64,000 nucleotides of DNA from Mesaphorura yosii. Its lineage: Eukaryota; Arthropoda; Collembola; Poduromorpha; Tullbergiidae. The DNA lies in assembly GCA_009869945.1 (NCBI GenBank), contig WIXG01000314.1:28994-92993 (forward strand). The letters are read 5' to 3'. Position numbers and translations under genes: made by a program. Shown here piece by piece: positions 1 through 11,900 of this stretch (position 1 is its first letter; every line of letters begins with the position of its first letter). Under the pieces are notes generated by a model, which was given only the letters and a program-made list of their open reading frames with translations, did no database searches and had not been told where the DNA came from.

Positions 1-116
1 AAAGGGGAATTTACCGTGTGCAATAAAAGTGAAGATTGAGGTAAAGATGCGATAAAATGACAAGACGACGCTGGCTGATACCCTATCGCGTCTTCAATGA
101 TCTCAGCCTCGTGGCC

Positions 117-124
117 TATAAAAG
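117..124 (+). promoter_or_regulatory. TATA box of first RR-1 cuticle gene
   Basis: TATAAAAG lies 93 bases before the ATG at 210. An initiator-like TCACAT at 150-155 puts a start site about 35 bases downstream. The other RR-1 genes here show nearly the same spacing. Confidence 0.8.
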
Positions 125-209
125 GAACATGCTGATTGCCTTCACTTTATCACATCAGTTTGCAAAGTCTTCGTTTTAACAAGTTTGCACAAATTTCATC
201 ATCTTCAAC

Positions 210-810
210 ATGAAGATCGTAAGTGGATTCTTCCTGTACCGTGTCCGTTACGTTCTAACCTGCACTGTGCTATTTTTCAGATCATTCTTCTCGCCATCGT
301 CGGGCTGGTCGCTGGTCAAGGCCGCCCACGAACTGCCCAAGGTGCTGACTATCGTGATATCCAAATTCTCCGCCAGGAGTCCGAGAACAATGGCGACGGA
401 ACCTACAGTTTCAGCTACGAGACCAGCGACGGAACACAAGCTTCCCAGAAAGGGTACTTGAAACCACCACCAGCAGGCTCCGAGGACCCCATTCAGGTCC
501 AGGAAGGTTACTTCCAGTACGTGAGCCCCGAAGGCGAGCAATTTAAGTTGGATTATCTGGCCGATGAGAACGGATTTCAGCCTCAGGGTTAGTTTTTCGC
601 AAAGCATTTCAAGAAATTAATCAGAGACGTACGGGAGAATGATTCCTGCCCGTGTTTGCATTTACAGCTGCTCACCTCCCAACCTCACCTCCAATTCCAG
701 AGGAAATCGCAAGAATGCTCCAGATCGTGTACAAGAATGCTGGAGACCAACGCGCTGCAGCAGCTGCCCCACAGCCACAACGTCAGCGACCACGCCCACG
801 ATTCCAATAA
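210..810 (+). CDS. RR-1 cuticle protein (152 aa)
   Basis: This is a secreted chitin-binding protein of the flexible cuticle. Exons are 210-218, 281-587 and 668-810; the introns are 62 and 80 bp with GTAAGT and GTTAGT donors, and phase is kept. The 9-base first coding exon encodes only Met-Lys-Ile. A hydrophobic signal peptide (IILLAIVGLVAG) follows at once. The Rebers-Riddiford RR-1 consensus runs from about residue 35 to 100: GDGTYSFSYETSDGT, then KGYLKPPPAGSEDP, the aromatic YFQYVSPEGEQF and finally ADENGFQP. The tail has HLPTSPPIPEEI followed by an Ala/Gln/Arg-rich end. The start is fixed by the TATA box and by the same MK-first-exon layout in its paralogues. Role and family are established knowledge; stage and tissue cannot be read from the sequence. 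Confidence 0.93.
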
Positions 811-1775
811 GCTCCTCCACTCTTCTTTGTCCAATTCCCACTCGTCATCGTGATTCCTGATATCCTTTTCTAAGCCCTCATTCCTCAGCACATATCACTG
901 TCATCTAACTTCATTTCATTTTCTTGTCCTATTCTATCTTTTCTACTCTCCTGCCTCCTTCTTGTTCTGTTTCCTGTTGCTGTCCTTTCCTTCTTAGAAC
1001 TATTTAACAACTTTGTATTTTTAATTTTGTACGCTAGCTAAAGTCAGTGAATGCGATCGTTTGTAGTAAACAAAAAGACTTCTTTTCTATACTTCCTTAT
1101 TGCAAAAAATGCCGGCAGCTGACTAACTAACGGGGTTATTTCCGTTCGATTTATGAATAGGAATCTCGGACCATATATTTACACATATTCAGCTACAACA
1201 ATGAAGTCATTAAAATGATTTTGGAGTAATCAATTAGATTTTTAAGTGCCTCAATAGCGTAATAGAGAGACCACAACGCCGACATCGTTATTAGACCAAT
1301 TGAGTTGTGGGTCACGTCACACGCCATTTGTATAGTATGTTTCGTACACAAATAAGTCATTACGAAAGCAAGTTTAAACATAAGATCGTTTGCAAGTCGG
1401 GGTCTTCGTGCCGACCTCAGACTTCGTCCTGAGGTCCGCACTTTTCGTACTATCGGACGTTGGACAGTGGAGACCTAAACCGAATAGAGCCTCGTCTTAC
1501 CAGGTGACAACGCGAGGTGGTCGCAGTTTTTAGTTTCGATTTTGATGCCTTTTGATGATGTACTTCATCGAACGTCACTTGCTCATTTCGAAAAATATGA
1601 CAGCCCTTTCCTATAAGTTTTGCTAGTTTGAGGTCACATGATTCTGATTAGAAGGGAGAAGTTGATAGAAATATCTTGAGTTTATTAATTCGAGCAATTC
1701 TATAATAATTTTAGGATGTCCTATATTCTTCACATTCGTCTTTAGGGCTCATAAATTCTATCACTTCGAAGACTT
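811..1775. other. Intergenic, tail-to-tail between two cuticle genes
   Basis: These 965 bases hold the 3' ends of two convergent cuticle genes. Just after 810 there is a C/T-rich stretch. I see no AATAAA close to the stop of the first gene. No ORF here resembles a known family. Confidence 0.5.
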
Positions 1776-2341
1776 TTAGAACCTTTCGAATCTTGGTTGC
1801 TGGCGCTGGAAGGAAGACTGTGACTGGAATGATTGGCGCTGATTTGAAGTAGAAGCGGCTCTCTGAATTTGTTCTCCAGCATTCTTGTAGATGAGTTCCA
1901 GCATTTTGGCGATGGCCTCTGGGATTGGTGGCGAGGTTGGCAGATGCTCACCCTTAGGCTGAAATCCGTTCTCATCTGAGACGTACTCTAATTTGTACTG
2001 CTCGCCTTCGGGGCTCACGTACTGGAAGAATCCTTCGGCAACCTGGACTGGATCCTCAGAGCCTGCCGGTGGCGGCTTCAAGTATCCTTTCTGAGCTGCA
2101 GATGTGCCGTCGCTCGTCTCGTAGGCGTAGCTGTAAGTTCCGTCACCATTGTTCTCGGTCTCGTAACGCAGGATTTGGATGTCGTCAGAGCGAAGTTTAG
2201 CCCGTTGTTGCTGGCCAGCGGCGCAGGCGATAAGGGCGGCCAAAACGATGATGACCTGCAGGAACAAATGAAAAATGGTCAAATCCCTCCTAAGACGAAA
2301 TTCGATCTGTCCACCCAACTAAGCTCACTTACGAGTTTCAT
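1776..2341 (-). CDS. RR-1 cuticle protein (162 aa), lacks second intron
   Basis: Exons on the minus strand are 2341-2333 (Met-Lys-Leu) and 2255-1776, with a 77 bp intron bounded by GTAAGT and CTGCAG. The signal peptide is VIIVLAALIACAAG. The RR-1 domain carries GDGTYSYAYETSDGTSA, KGYLKPPPAGSEDP, FFQYVSPEGEQYKLEY and DENGFQP. The C-terminus has HLPTSPPIPEAI and ends in a Gln/Ser-rich segment with FERF. It is a clear paralogue of the genes on both sides. Both of those have an intron directly after the FQPQ codons; here the reading frame runs straight through that point. This is therefore either intron loss here or intron gain in the others. Confidence 0.93.
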
Positions 2342-2433
2342 GCTGACTTCTGTGAGACGAATCTGATTTGGGGCTAGGCAATATCCAGAAATGTCACTAT
2401 CACGACTGATAATGGCCAAGACGTTCGGCGACG

Positions 2434-2441
2434 CTTTTATA
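2434..2441 (-). promoter_or_regulatory. TATA box of minus-strand RR-1 gene
   Basis: Read on the minus strand this is TATAAAAG. A TCAGTC initiator at 2404-2409 lies about 34 bases downstream, and the ATG is at 2341. Confidence 0.8.
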
Positions 2442-3756
2442 CCACTTTGATCCGTGCCAATGCCCTGTTACTCTGTCCGACAAATGCATTACGCATTTGG
2501 GTTATTTTCGTCCTGAAAGTCTTCACCACACGACTTGACCAGCGTAAGCTTTCATTACAAGTACAATTAAAAATTAAGTATGTTGTGATTGTGATTACAT
2601 TAATCAGCAAGCCGTCAAAGCAAAGACGATTACTGCATTTACAGTCAGTAACTGCAAGGAATGCAGTTTATGAATTTGTCACTGCTTGGCTCGAATGACT
2701 ATTGATAAGGTGCCAATTTGAATCAGATGAGGCACGTCAAGTTCATCAGGTGCCAATTACAATCACGCTGCGTTCTTGACAGCTGGATCTACCTGACGGC
2801 ATGTCAATGCGAATCAATCAGAAGGTATGTTCGTTTCGATTATTTTGCATCCTAATTTTTGATCAGCTCAAATCAATTCGATGGTTCCAACCCATTCCAC
2901 CAAGAAATCGCGCGGATACCGGATCTAAACACCTGTAAATCCAGCTGCGCATGACTTTGAAAATTCAAATTCTGGAACGACTTTGTGTGCTCCCAGTTTT
3001 GGGCTCTCCAATTTCCAATTTGAGCTGGAGTCCGAGTCAGACAGCCGTTGAAGCCGATACGACCTTGAAATCAATTCAAATGGGCGAATGGACGAAGTAC
3101 AAAATGGTGCACAGCAGAAAACAAGCCTACAATTAATTAATCATGCACATGTACAGCAAATAGAAAGTCAAAACTTGTATTTTGATGTTAACGTAGTAAA
3201 CGAACTGCACTTGACTATGTAAAATAGTGTAAAAAGGTTAGAATCAGAGAACACAAGAATTGGGAATATGTGACCGACATGGCCAAAGTGCACAGGTTCA
3301 CAATGGCTCATAAAATTCAAGTTGGCAGTTGCATGCGTGTGGCATGTGGCACGGGATTGAAAAGGTGTTTATTAACTTTCGCAAACCTCGACAGACGAAT
3401 TTACGTAACCACGAACCGCTTCATCTTCTTCATTGGCGTTGGATTGGCAATCGCGTCGCATCTTCTATTATCATGCCCAAGATGAAGATGAGCATCATGA
3501 ATTAATTGTGCGTTCGGACAGTGCAACTTTTTAAAATCTGTTCAAAGTGGACAAGACGGTGGATTGAATGGTAGGTTGATTTGGCGTTGGTGGTGGTTGG
3601 CCCCTCACTGTCTCAATTGTATTCATACGTTTACGTGCATCATCTGCTCGTCGCCAAGCTGATGATGCTGACATAATCTTGATAAGATGGGCATAATCTA
3701 TAAACTTACTTTCGTGAGTCCATCCACCGTTACAGAGGCGTAATTGGAGCGATGTG
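2442..3756. other. Divergent intergenic region between two cuticle genes
   Basis: About 1.3 kb between two outward-pointing TATA promoters. I see no coding exon. Short ORFs (61-83 codons) show no family motif. Shared enhancers for the two cuticle genes are plausible but cannot be shown here. Confidence 0.4.
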
Positions 3757-3764
3757 TATAAAAA
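3757..3764 (+). promoter_or_regulatory. TATA box of third RR-1 gene
   Basis: TATAAAAA is followed at 3789-3793 by the arthropod initiator TCAGT, giving a spacing of 34 bases. The ATG is at 3841. Confidence 0.82.
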
Positions 3765-3840
3765 GGTCCTTGGCAAGCAGGGATTTCATCAGTACTCGGT
3801 TCGGACAAGAACAGTCATCACCAGTCGTCAGCAATTCGTC

Positions 3841-4462
3841 ATGAAGATTGTAAGTTCCATTCTGCTCTTATTATTGCACACGTTCTGAGACTTAACTGAG
3901 ATAGCTCCATGTTCCTTGCAGATTATCCTCCTTTCAATCATCGGCCTTGCTGCTGCTCAGCAGAGACTGCAAGGAGGCGCTCGCTCTTCCGGCAATCCTG
4001 CTGAAGCCCAAATCCTCCGATTCGAGTCCGAAAATCCTGGTGATGGCACCTACAGCTACTTGTACGAGACGAGCGACGGAACGTCAGCGGCAGAGAAGGG
4101 ATACTTGAAGCCACCACCGGCAGGTTCTGAGGATCCAATCCAGGTGGCTGAGGGATACTTTCAATTCTACAGCCCCGAAGGTGAACAATTTAAGGTTGAC
4201 TATCTGGCCGATGAGAACGGATTTCAGCCTCAGGGTTAGTTCTTCCAAGAAATGATTCCAAAATAGAGCAAGAGAATAGTTCTAAGTCCTCTTTACATTT
4301 ACAGCCGCTCATCTTCCGACTGCCCCACCAATCCCACCAGAGATCCTGAAATCGTTGGAGATTAATTACAAAAATGCTGCCGACCAAGTCAACAGAGCCT
4401 CAGCGTCCAACCAATTTGCGCAGAGACAGCCATTCCGCCAACAACCCAACCGAAGATTCTAA
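3841..4462 (+). CDS. RR-1 cuticle protein (159 aa)
   Basis: Exons are 3841-3849 (Met-Lys-Ile), 3922-4234 and 4305-4462, with introns of 72 and 70 bp. The signal peptide IILLSIIGLAAA is followed by a mature protein with the RR-1 block GDGTYSYLYETSDGTSA, KGYLKPPPAGSEDP, YFQFYSPEGEQF and ADENGFQP. The tail has HLPTAPPIPPEIL and a Gln/Asn/Arg-rich end. Intron positions match the gene at 210 exactly (after codon 3 and after FQPQ, phase 1), so the two are tandem duplicates. It is a structural protein of the procuticle by family. Confidence 0.94.
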
Positions 4463-4746
4463 ATGAGCGGCGAATTTAATGCTTATTTATTTTTCTCCAC
4501 TTCTCTCTCCTGTTGCTGAATTCGCCGCCTGTGTCTGTGCCTATCTTCTTTCTGATGTGTTCTAGTCTTATCTAATCTCGCGTCCTTTCGACTTCGCGTC
4601 TTCTCTTCTTCGTTGTTTATGATCGCTCCATTTCCCATTTCTGAGATTTCTGTGATATTTTTCATTTTCCCTTTTTCTATATAGCTTTGTCTTGCATTTA
4701 AAATTTCATTCTTGCTTTTATATAATTAGAAATTGCTCAACTTGCA

Positions 4747-4752
4747 AATAAA
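4747..4752 (+). promoter_or_regulatory. Polyadenylation signal of third RR-1 gene
   Basis: AATAAA lies 285 bases past the stop codon at 4462, in a C/T-rich then A/T-rich 3' UTR. Confidence 0.65.
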
Positions 4753-4759
4753 ACCGTGA

Positions 4760-5398
4760 TTTTAAACGAATAAGTCTATAATTAATAATTCTCATTTTCG
4801 TTAAATGGAAGTCACCTAATTTCACGATGTTCATGGGCGCATTCAGTCCAAAAAGTGAATGGGAGCTCATCCCTTCACATAATTACAGTAATTGAGGAGC
4901 CTCCTCGTCTCGATCCATTCGATAAGTTGCGTGACGGTCGTCTTCATATTCATCATGATTTGTTTGTTATTGTTTCCATTATACCTGTTCATTATACGAA
5001 TCTTGCAATTATTTGGATGAATGGTTTCGATTTCAGCATGACATGGCGAGATGGCCACCACTGCACCACGAGACAAGGCAAGGCAAGGCAATACGAATCA
5101 TGAATCATGACGGCTGTTGCATCATCTCAATCTGGTTCATCTTCATCTGTCTGCCTTTACTCAGTTTTATGCCCCAAGAATGCTGCGCGGACGACAAGAA
5201 CATGGAAGTGAATTGTTTTAATTTAATCGACAAGAAATTCATTACGAGTTGGCAATAAAAGCCAGCAGACCCAGAAAAGAACAATGAATAGTTAATGCGC
5301 ACGGACGCACTGCACGCGCGTACGAGTTCGCAAAATTTGTCAATCGCAATTCGTAACATAAAAGTCGTGAGTCTACGCTTGAAACTGATTTAACTAAT
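4760..5398. other. Intergenic between cuticle gene and calpain
   Basis: No supported gene. A short (AAGGC)3 repeat lies near 5075-5090. An ATG at 5100 opens a 52-codon ORF with a hydrophobic start and three Cys in the rest. It has no nearby TATA box and I do not call it. Confidence 0.4.
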
Positions 5399-5404
5399 TT
5401 TATT
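5399..5404 (-). promoter_or_regulatory. Polyadenylation signal of calpain gene
   Basis: Reads AATAAA on the minus strand, about 215 bases beyond the calpain stop codon at 5621-5619. Confidence 0.55.
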
Positions 5405-5618
5405 TACAGGAAAGAAAAACGGTGAACGACGAAACGAAATGTGCATATTTCCTTATTACGCCCTCCCTCAATTAATTCAATTGACTAACTGCTTCTCGAT
5501 ACTTGGTGCACTATATCATAAAATGTTATTGAACATTTGTGACTCGATATCAATAACTTCATCGAATAAGGCGAATCGAACAGTAATGGTAAATGAATCT
5601 AAATGAATCTCCTCGTCA

Positions 5619-8600
5619 TTAAAACGAGGTGGCATAGTGCATCCACCGTTCGTATCCCATTGTGACCGAATTGTCACCGTCCAATTGATGTTGCTTGAAC
5701 AATCCTGCATCATGGACAACGATATATAAGTTCCGAAAAGAATAGTTCTAATTTATTGCACTTGCTATTTAAATGCGTGAACTTACGTTTGGCCACGTCC
5801 AATTTCGCTACGGCCAACAAAAACGAATCGACGTTGATGCCTCGCCAGTGCGCGTATCTTCCGTACAGTGACTGTAGAGACTGTACAGGCATGTACTGAC
5901 CGAGCCCGTACAGCACCAGACGAGTAAACTCAAAGTAGTTCAAGTAGCCATTGTGGTCGGTGTCGTTGTCCACGTACAATTTCTGTTACGACGTTACAAG
6001 AAACGAAAATCATGCGTAATTTCCATCCTGCTGAACGCTGAAGAATCAGAATTGTTTTGTGACTTACTGTCCAGAGCGTGACTTTCGGATACAAGTCACA
6101 GCATTCTTTGTAATCCAGTTTGCCATCAGAGTCGTAGTCACTGACGGCAAGAACTGCTCGAATAGTCTCGTCACTGAATCCATGAAAGTTCGGCACTGAG
6201 AATAAGAAATGCATTTCAAGAACTATCTACCATACTACTTATCACGTCTTTACATTTCTTAAAAGCTTCATTAAGAAGCTGCTTCAATTCAACCAGATCA
6301 ACAAGCTTATCCTCTCCAGCCACTCGTTTGAATATTTTCTCTCCTTCCGTTTCCGGTTCTGGTTTCGGCGGCTGTGGAGTTGGCGCTGGCGTAGGCGTTG
6401 GCTCAGGTGCGGGCTTTGGCTCAGGTGCGGGCTTTGGCTCAGGCGCCGGCTTTGGCTCAGGCGCGGGAACCGGAGTGGGCTCTGGTGGTGTAGGCGGAGC
6501 CGGAGGAGCTGGTGGTGTGGGCTTGTCAATCTCGACGCTTGGTAGTCCCTTGTCCGATGTGACTCCTTCCGGGCCGAGTTGGAATTTGTAATCATATGGA
6601 GCCAACGTATCCTTAGTGCTAGGAGAATGAGTTGAGGGGAAAGTTAGCATGGTTCTTGGCCCAGCTAGGCGAGGGCGAAGTGAATCGGGGGCAACTTACA
6701 AGTTTCCTTCACTCAGCATTCGGAGGAGGAAATTTCCTTCTCGGTTTGCATGTTGTGTGCATGGAATAATCAAGTATGCACCAGTAGGTAAGTTAAACAC
6801 GAAGTTGACATCTCGAAAGAATTGTGCACCAGTATCCACTTGTTCGAAGCTGGAAAATAGGATGCATCTCCGAACTTTCAGTTTCTCTTGGCCTCCATGC
6901 GAATGCTTACCTGAACGTTGTGTGTCCAATGTCGATGAGATTGCCATTTTTAAAGTCCTCCAACGCGTATGGCGGCGTGAGCGGTACACCCGGTTGAATC
7001 TGTTCGAGTCGCCAAAATAGAGTTAACTCAAAAGACTCCAGACTCCTATTTACTTACCTGGTAGATCTTGTATCCGAACCCAGGCAGCTTGAGTTTCTTC
7101 TCGACGTAGTCTTTGTGGAGCAGCGACACAATCAGCAAGCAATCGTCCGGTCCTGCCTCTTCTCTGTCGAGCGCCTTCTTGAGACGCACCACGTACTGTG
7201 GGTTCTTCGGAATAGCTTCCAGTGTGTCGCATCCTGCAGACGTCTCACCAACCCACTTCCCATCATACTTGTGGTATTCGACCGGCAGCGCACCATAATC
7301 AATCTTATCCTTCACCAAATCATTGTACCAGTGGCACAGGTCGATCAAGAAAAAGAACTTTGTTGATGTGGCGTCGACAAAGTTCATCCAGAATTGACCA
7401 TCGGGTTTCTGGACAAGCAGGCGGTCGCGGTCAGCCTGCGAGACTTTGTTCCAGATGGGCGAGCTGTGAGGAATTGAAAAACAAGGGATTGGAAGCATTC
7501 AGCTAATTCCACAAGGTTAAATAATCGTTTACTCGTCACTCCATTCGCCATTCCATTCTTGCGCATTTCCCCACGGATTCCGAAGTCTGATCAATTGAAC
7601 CGTTTTGCCATCCAGTTTAACAGTGTCCACTCCAACCAGGGCGTATGCATGGCCTTTGACCAATCCATTCCTTTGCTCGATCGACGCCTTTGAGATTCAC
7701 GTAGAAAAATATTAACAGGTGCGATTTGCAACTGATACGATGTAGTTTACGTCAAATATAGTGCTGAAGCCCATGAAGTTGCCTTGTTTCTGATTCTCAT
7801 GCAGGGTTTGAAATAAGTTTCCAGGCGGTCGCTGCAGGTCAATCATTTCAGAGACTCCGCCAGTGAAGTCCTCCAGACCATAAGAAACCCAGCCACCTTC
7901 GATACCAAAGTAAGATTGGTGCAACCTGCAAAGATTTTTCGAAATTATTACCAAGACCTTTGATTGCTTAATTCGTAGTTGGCGTGCAATTCCATTTCCT
8001 ACTTTGCATACGCCTTCTCCAGCAGGTTGGGCCAGATTTCATAATCAGTTATTGTGCAAAAGGCTGGCTCCAAGAATCCGAAGCCAAACTAAAAAATTAC
8101 ATTACATGACGTGGCTTTAACTGAGCCCTGAAGAATATATCTTATACCCGATCCCAGTAAGGAAGTCGATCATCGACAACAATGTCCACGAAGATTCCTT
8201 TGTGCCAAAATCTGTAAGATACAAAAATTCATTCCATTCGTTCTGTCAATCAATGTTGTAATTTGAATTTCTCAAACACCAGAGAAGTTTTACCTGAAAT
8301 GGTAGATTCCAAGCTCAATATCGGTAAGATTATCTTCTGGAATCAAAAACGTAACCAAATCTTTCTGTGTTATGATCAGCGACAGCGACGAGAGATACCA
8401 GCAATCGCCTGAGTAGAAAAGTAAGTGAGTCAGTGATGACGAAACGATGAAACACATTAGCGAGCTCAACTAACCAAGCCCGCCTTGATTAATGTCGGAC
8501 TTCGAGTATGAAGCTCCATCCTCCGTGTTAACGTGCGTGAATTGTATTTTAGTTCCCGCTGGGGCCATCTCCTGGAATGGAAATATGAAGGCGGTGCACT

Positions 8601-8976
8601 GGCAGCCATGATTGTTAGAAGCTTCAGAATTGTCTAAACCTTACACTTGGTCTCTTCCAGTGAAACGTCCCATCCCACTTCGGGAACTGCGATCTCGTGG
8701 TTAAGAGCTCCACATTCCCAATCAAGTTACGCCTCTTGTCGTCAGGATCGAATTCTGGATCATTGAATGGAGTCCCTGCCTTTTTACACGCGGCCTTCAG
8801 TGCAGCATAGTCCTGGTATTCGTTCTCCTTCAGCGTCCAGACCCTGACGTAATCTCGACATTCTCCAATCTGCTCAAACGAATTCAATATTTCAGTCTCA
8901 AAAAGAATGAATACCTTCCTCCTCAACAAATGGAGCATACACGATAGACTTCCCGCTGACGATACTTGTATGGCAT
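5619..8976 (-). CDS. Classical calpain with Pro-rich linker and penta-EF-hand domain (about 796 aa)
   Basis: This is a Ca2+-activated intracellular cysteine protease. Fifteen coding exons read on the minus strand: 8976-8941, 8869-8645, 8571-8475, 8408-8294, 8211-8148, 8088-8003, 7925-7751, 7687-7533, 7463-7058, 6999-6911, 6849-6700, 6618-6236, 6195-6068, 5982-5787 and 5704-5619. All junctions keep phase. The protease core (about residues 40-365) has all three catalytic residues: Cys122 in [11 protein letters not shown], His279 in GHAYAL and Asn303 in RNPWGN. Domain III follows (to about 530), ending [10 protein letters not shown]. Then comes a Pro/Ala/Glu/Lys linker (about 566-621) and a penta-EF-hand region with good loops [10 protein letters not shown] and [12 protein letters not shown] and a weak last hand. 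The start at MPYKYR is inferred from a 12-codon exon. The exon 12 donor could be 6236 or 6239, a one-codon difference. It resembles arthropod CalpA/CalpB. Confidence 0.9.
6390..6475 (-). repeat. 18-bp tandem repeat encoding the calpain PAPEPK linker
   Basis: About four copies of an 18-base unit encode Pro-Ala-Pro-Glu-Pro-Lys on the minus strand. The copies differ by single synonymous changes. The array lies wholly inside calpain exon 12. Confidence 0.8.
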
Positions 8977-11900
8977 GTTGAAAAGTGCTGCGGGCGTTGA
9001 CAAACTGTCCTGAGCCTCCAGCAGTATTCTGGCATTCTTTATAAGGCATTGTCTTTTTGTTGCCACGCAAAACTAAATACTTTCAAAGGGGAACCAGTTG
9101 AGGCCAATTATCTTCATTTATGAGAAACCACATAAAACTCATTTAATCGAATTCCTGGTAAGATGGACTCATCAGCGTGCTTTGACACATTTTAAAAATA
9201 GGTTTGGTTGCAGATAACCGACCAATTGAAGCTGAAGCGTAGATTTAATTGTGGGTGATTAATTACTTTCCTGGAGCTAGATTTAAATGAGCGGGGAACT
9301 CGCAATCGGAAAACCACACTCGAAATCAGTTCTCCTCGACATTGAGTTTGGATCGAACTCCGCCTCTGAAGAATTGACCTTCAACTCTTTATTTTCCTGC
9401 GGGTCATCATTTTATCGAAAGAGCAAAGTCTAAGGCACGCCGTTGAAACGACGTCTCCAATGCTGCGAGCAATTCGTTTCAACAGCAGACTCAAATTGAT
9501 TAATCTGTTTCGCGCATTTACAAAACTGACAGGCAGGCGAGAAAGTTGAAACGCGAGAGAATAAAAAATTGTAATGGCATGCTTTCAGCTTTCAGCATCA
9601 TGATTAGGAATTTGGCGTCTTTCCAGAATTTGGGATCCGGAGTACAAATTTCAGCCCGACTTTTATTGTAACGCTTAATTCCCGTAGAATTCTCAGCTTT
9701 CCTGTAATGCTGTCTGACGTCACGCGCCACAATTTCCAAGCTCCGAGTTGTAGCGTAGAAATTGCCTTTGCCCTTTCCATGCACTGCACGAAATGATATT
9801 GGTTTTCTGCTGCAGCATCTTCATCATGTGCAGTGCGTTTAATGGTATTAAGTACGCGTGCACTTCGTCTGGACTTTTACTACTACAAACGACTGGCGTC
9901 TGGTTCCAAGTTTCCACGAGTTCCAGTCTGGTCGGAGTTCCAACTCAGTTCTGAATCTGTTTCCATGTAATTGCGTGCAAGAGAAAGCCGACACAGATTG
10001 GATACAAACAAGAGCCAAGACGAAAGACCTCGAGACGATGGTTGAGACTCGAGACAGCAGCTGCAAGACGTAGGAACAAGTAACGTTGTGGCTGGGTACG
10101 GTAAACGAGTCAGCCGTCTCAACCAGCCTCGGATTCGGTTCCTGGCTGCTGCAGACCGAGTTCGAAGTACAAAGTACACGTTGTTGGAGAGGTTGAGGCA
10201 AGTTCCCGTTCCCAGTGCATTTGAATCCTTCAAACTGCACTGACTGGTTTTTCTTTCCGCTTTTCATCTTCTTAACTGAACTTCTCTAGTCTAATTGCTG
10301 AAGGCTACGCTGACCGCGACCGGCTGAGATCTTGCCAGACTTCCTTGTACACGAGTGGTGGCCACTGGGCTAACAACATTTCGAATTCAGGTAAGCCATA
10401 CTTTCTATCAGTAACAGATACAGAACTTAATTATGCTGATCATGATTAACGGCACTTGCATTGATTGGCAGGCGCCACAGTCAAGAAACCTCAACCTGAC
10501 CGGCCTTTCCTCATTCGCTTTCGCCTGTTACGATTAACAACTTGATTTCTCCTCGCCGCTCGGTCTCAGCTTTAACTTAATCGGTGCTGTGCTAAACGTT
10601 TAAACGGCTCTAGTCATTTGTCTTTAATCGGCGAGAACGTGCAGCTCAAGCTTTAACAGTATACTCAACAAAAGCGTGTGATATAAGTGGAATACCGAAT
10701 TCACTCAAAATACTCCCAGTCAAGTGAGTCAAGTCATCATCGTCACGTTCGGTCACTAATTAACCACTGGTAAGTGTCCTTTTCTTAATCTCCAAGCATT
10801 AAGCATCTGGAAGTTCCATATGATCTGGGATTCGTTAAGACTAAGTTAAGTTTATAAAAGTAAGATTTCGAGCAGTGTTGAAAAGGTCAAGACTCGATCG
10901 AGTGCGTTTGAAGTCAAGTGCCGTTGATATTATTACATAATCCGAGTACAGCATTTAACCATAACCGAAGCTGGGCTCTTTACTGGTATAGCTTTGGTGT
11001 TCACACTAGTTAAATGTTCTCACGAATGACAGGTCGAGACTCTAACCTTGATTGTGCGCAAGGAGCCAACTTAGACTAGACGTAAATGTACATACTTTGT
11101 CTAGTCGACCGCGGCCCACGGCCAGTTTATTGACAAGTTAGCACTAGCGTAATGAAGTATGAAATAATTTGCACATTCGTTGATGGCTTCATTAATGCAA
11201 TATGCCAGTGAGGGCTCTCATTTGTTACCATTCCAGTTCCATTGCTGTCCTTATGTAATTGAGATCGTACGAGCTATTGCGTTCACTAGACTCGCCGCAA
11301 AGGTGCTAGTGATTATGAAAAATATCGTACGATGTTGACGCAAAGGTAAACCGGCAAATCAAAAATCAAAGTCGGGTCAATTGCAACTCAACTCGATGTT
11401 ACACTGGCACTGCTAACATTCTTCTTCAGAGTCGCAACTCTCTTTGGCCTGTATTTAACGCAACAGCTCCATGCGTCGTGTCTGTTATGATAAATGATCA
11501 TGGACCAGTTTAACATTTTGTATCCCAACAAATGGCAATACGAACGTCAGGTATCTCTCGCCTCATTCACCATGCGCACTACACGTGAACATGTGAATTA
11601 TTTTAGTATTCATGTTCGTGTCATTCGTCTGTGGAGCAGGGTAGTATTAAAGCCGGAGACAGAGACAAGAGTTGACAGTGGTTTTCTAATTATAAACTCG
11701 GGTATGGGCACGAACTAAGCTCATGCTTCAGACTCTGTGGCATAAAACCTCACACTAATTCATTTCTATTATGACCGAGGCTTTTGTTTCCAACCGCAAA
11801 TTGAGTTCCAAATGGGTCGATTAGGTGTTGCTAATGAAGTAATGATCATTAACAAGAATGGCATTTGGCATTTGACATTATTAGAGGTCCCAGTTGGGCA

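Noticed and set aside
5100-5258. 52-codon plus-strand ORF with hydrophobic start and Cys residues
   Set aside because: It looks like a secreted peptide, but I see no TATA box, intron or polyadenylation signal to support it.
8624-9070. Calpain start at the upstream ATG (9012) read through without splicing
   Set aside because: A 12-codon exon starting MPYKYR at 8976 with a GTATGC donor joins the calpain frame and matches family N-termini better.
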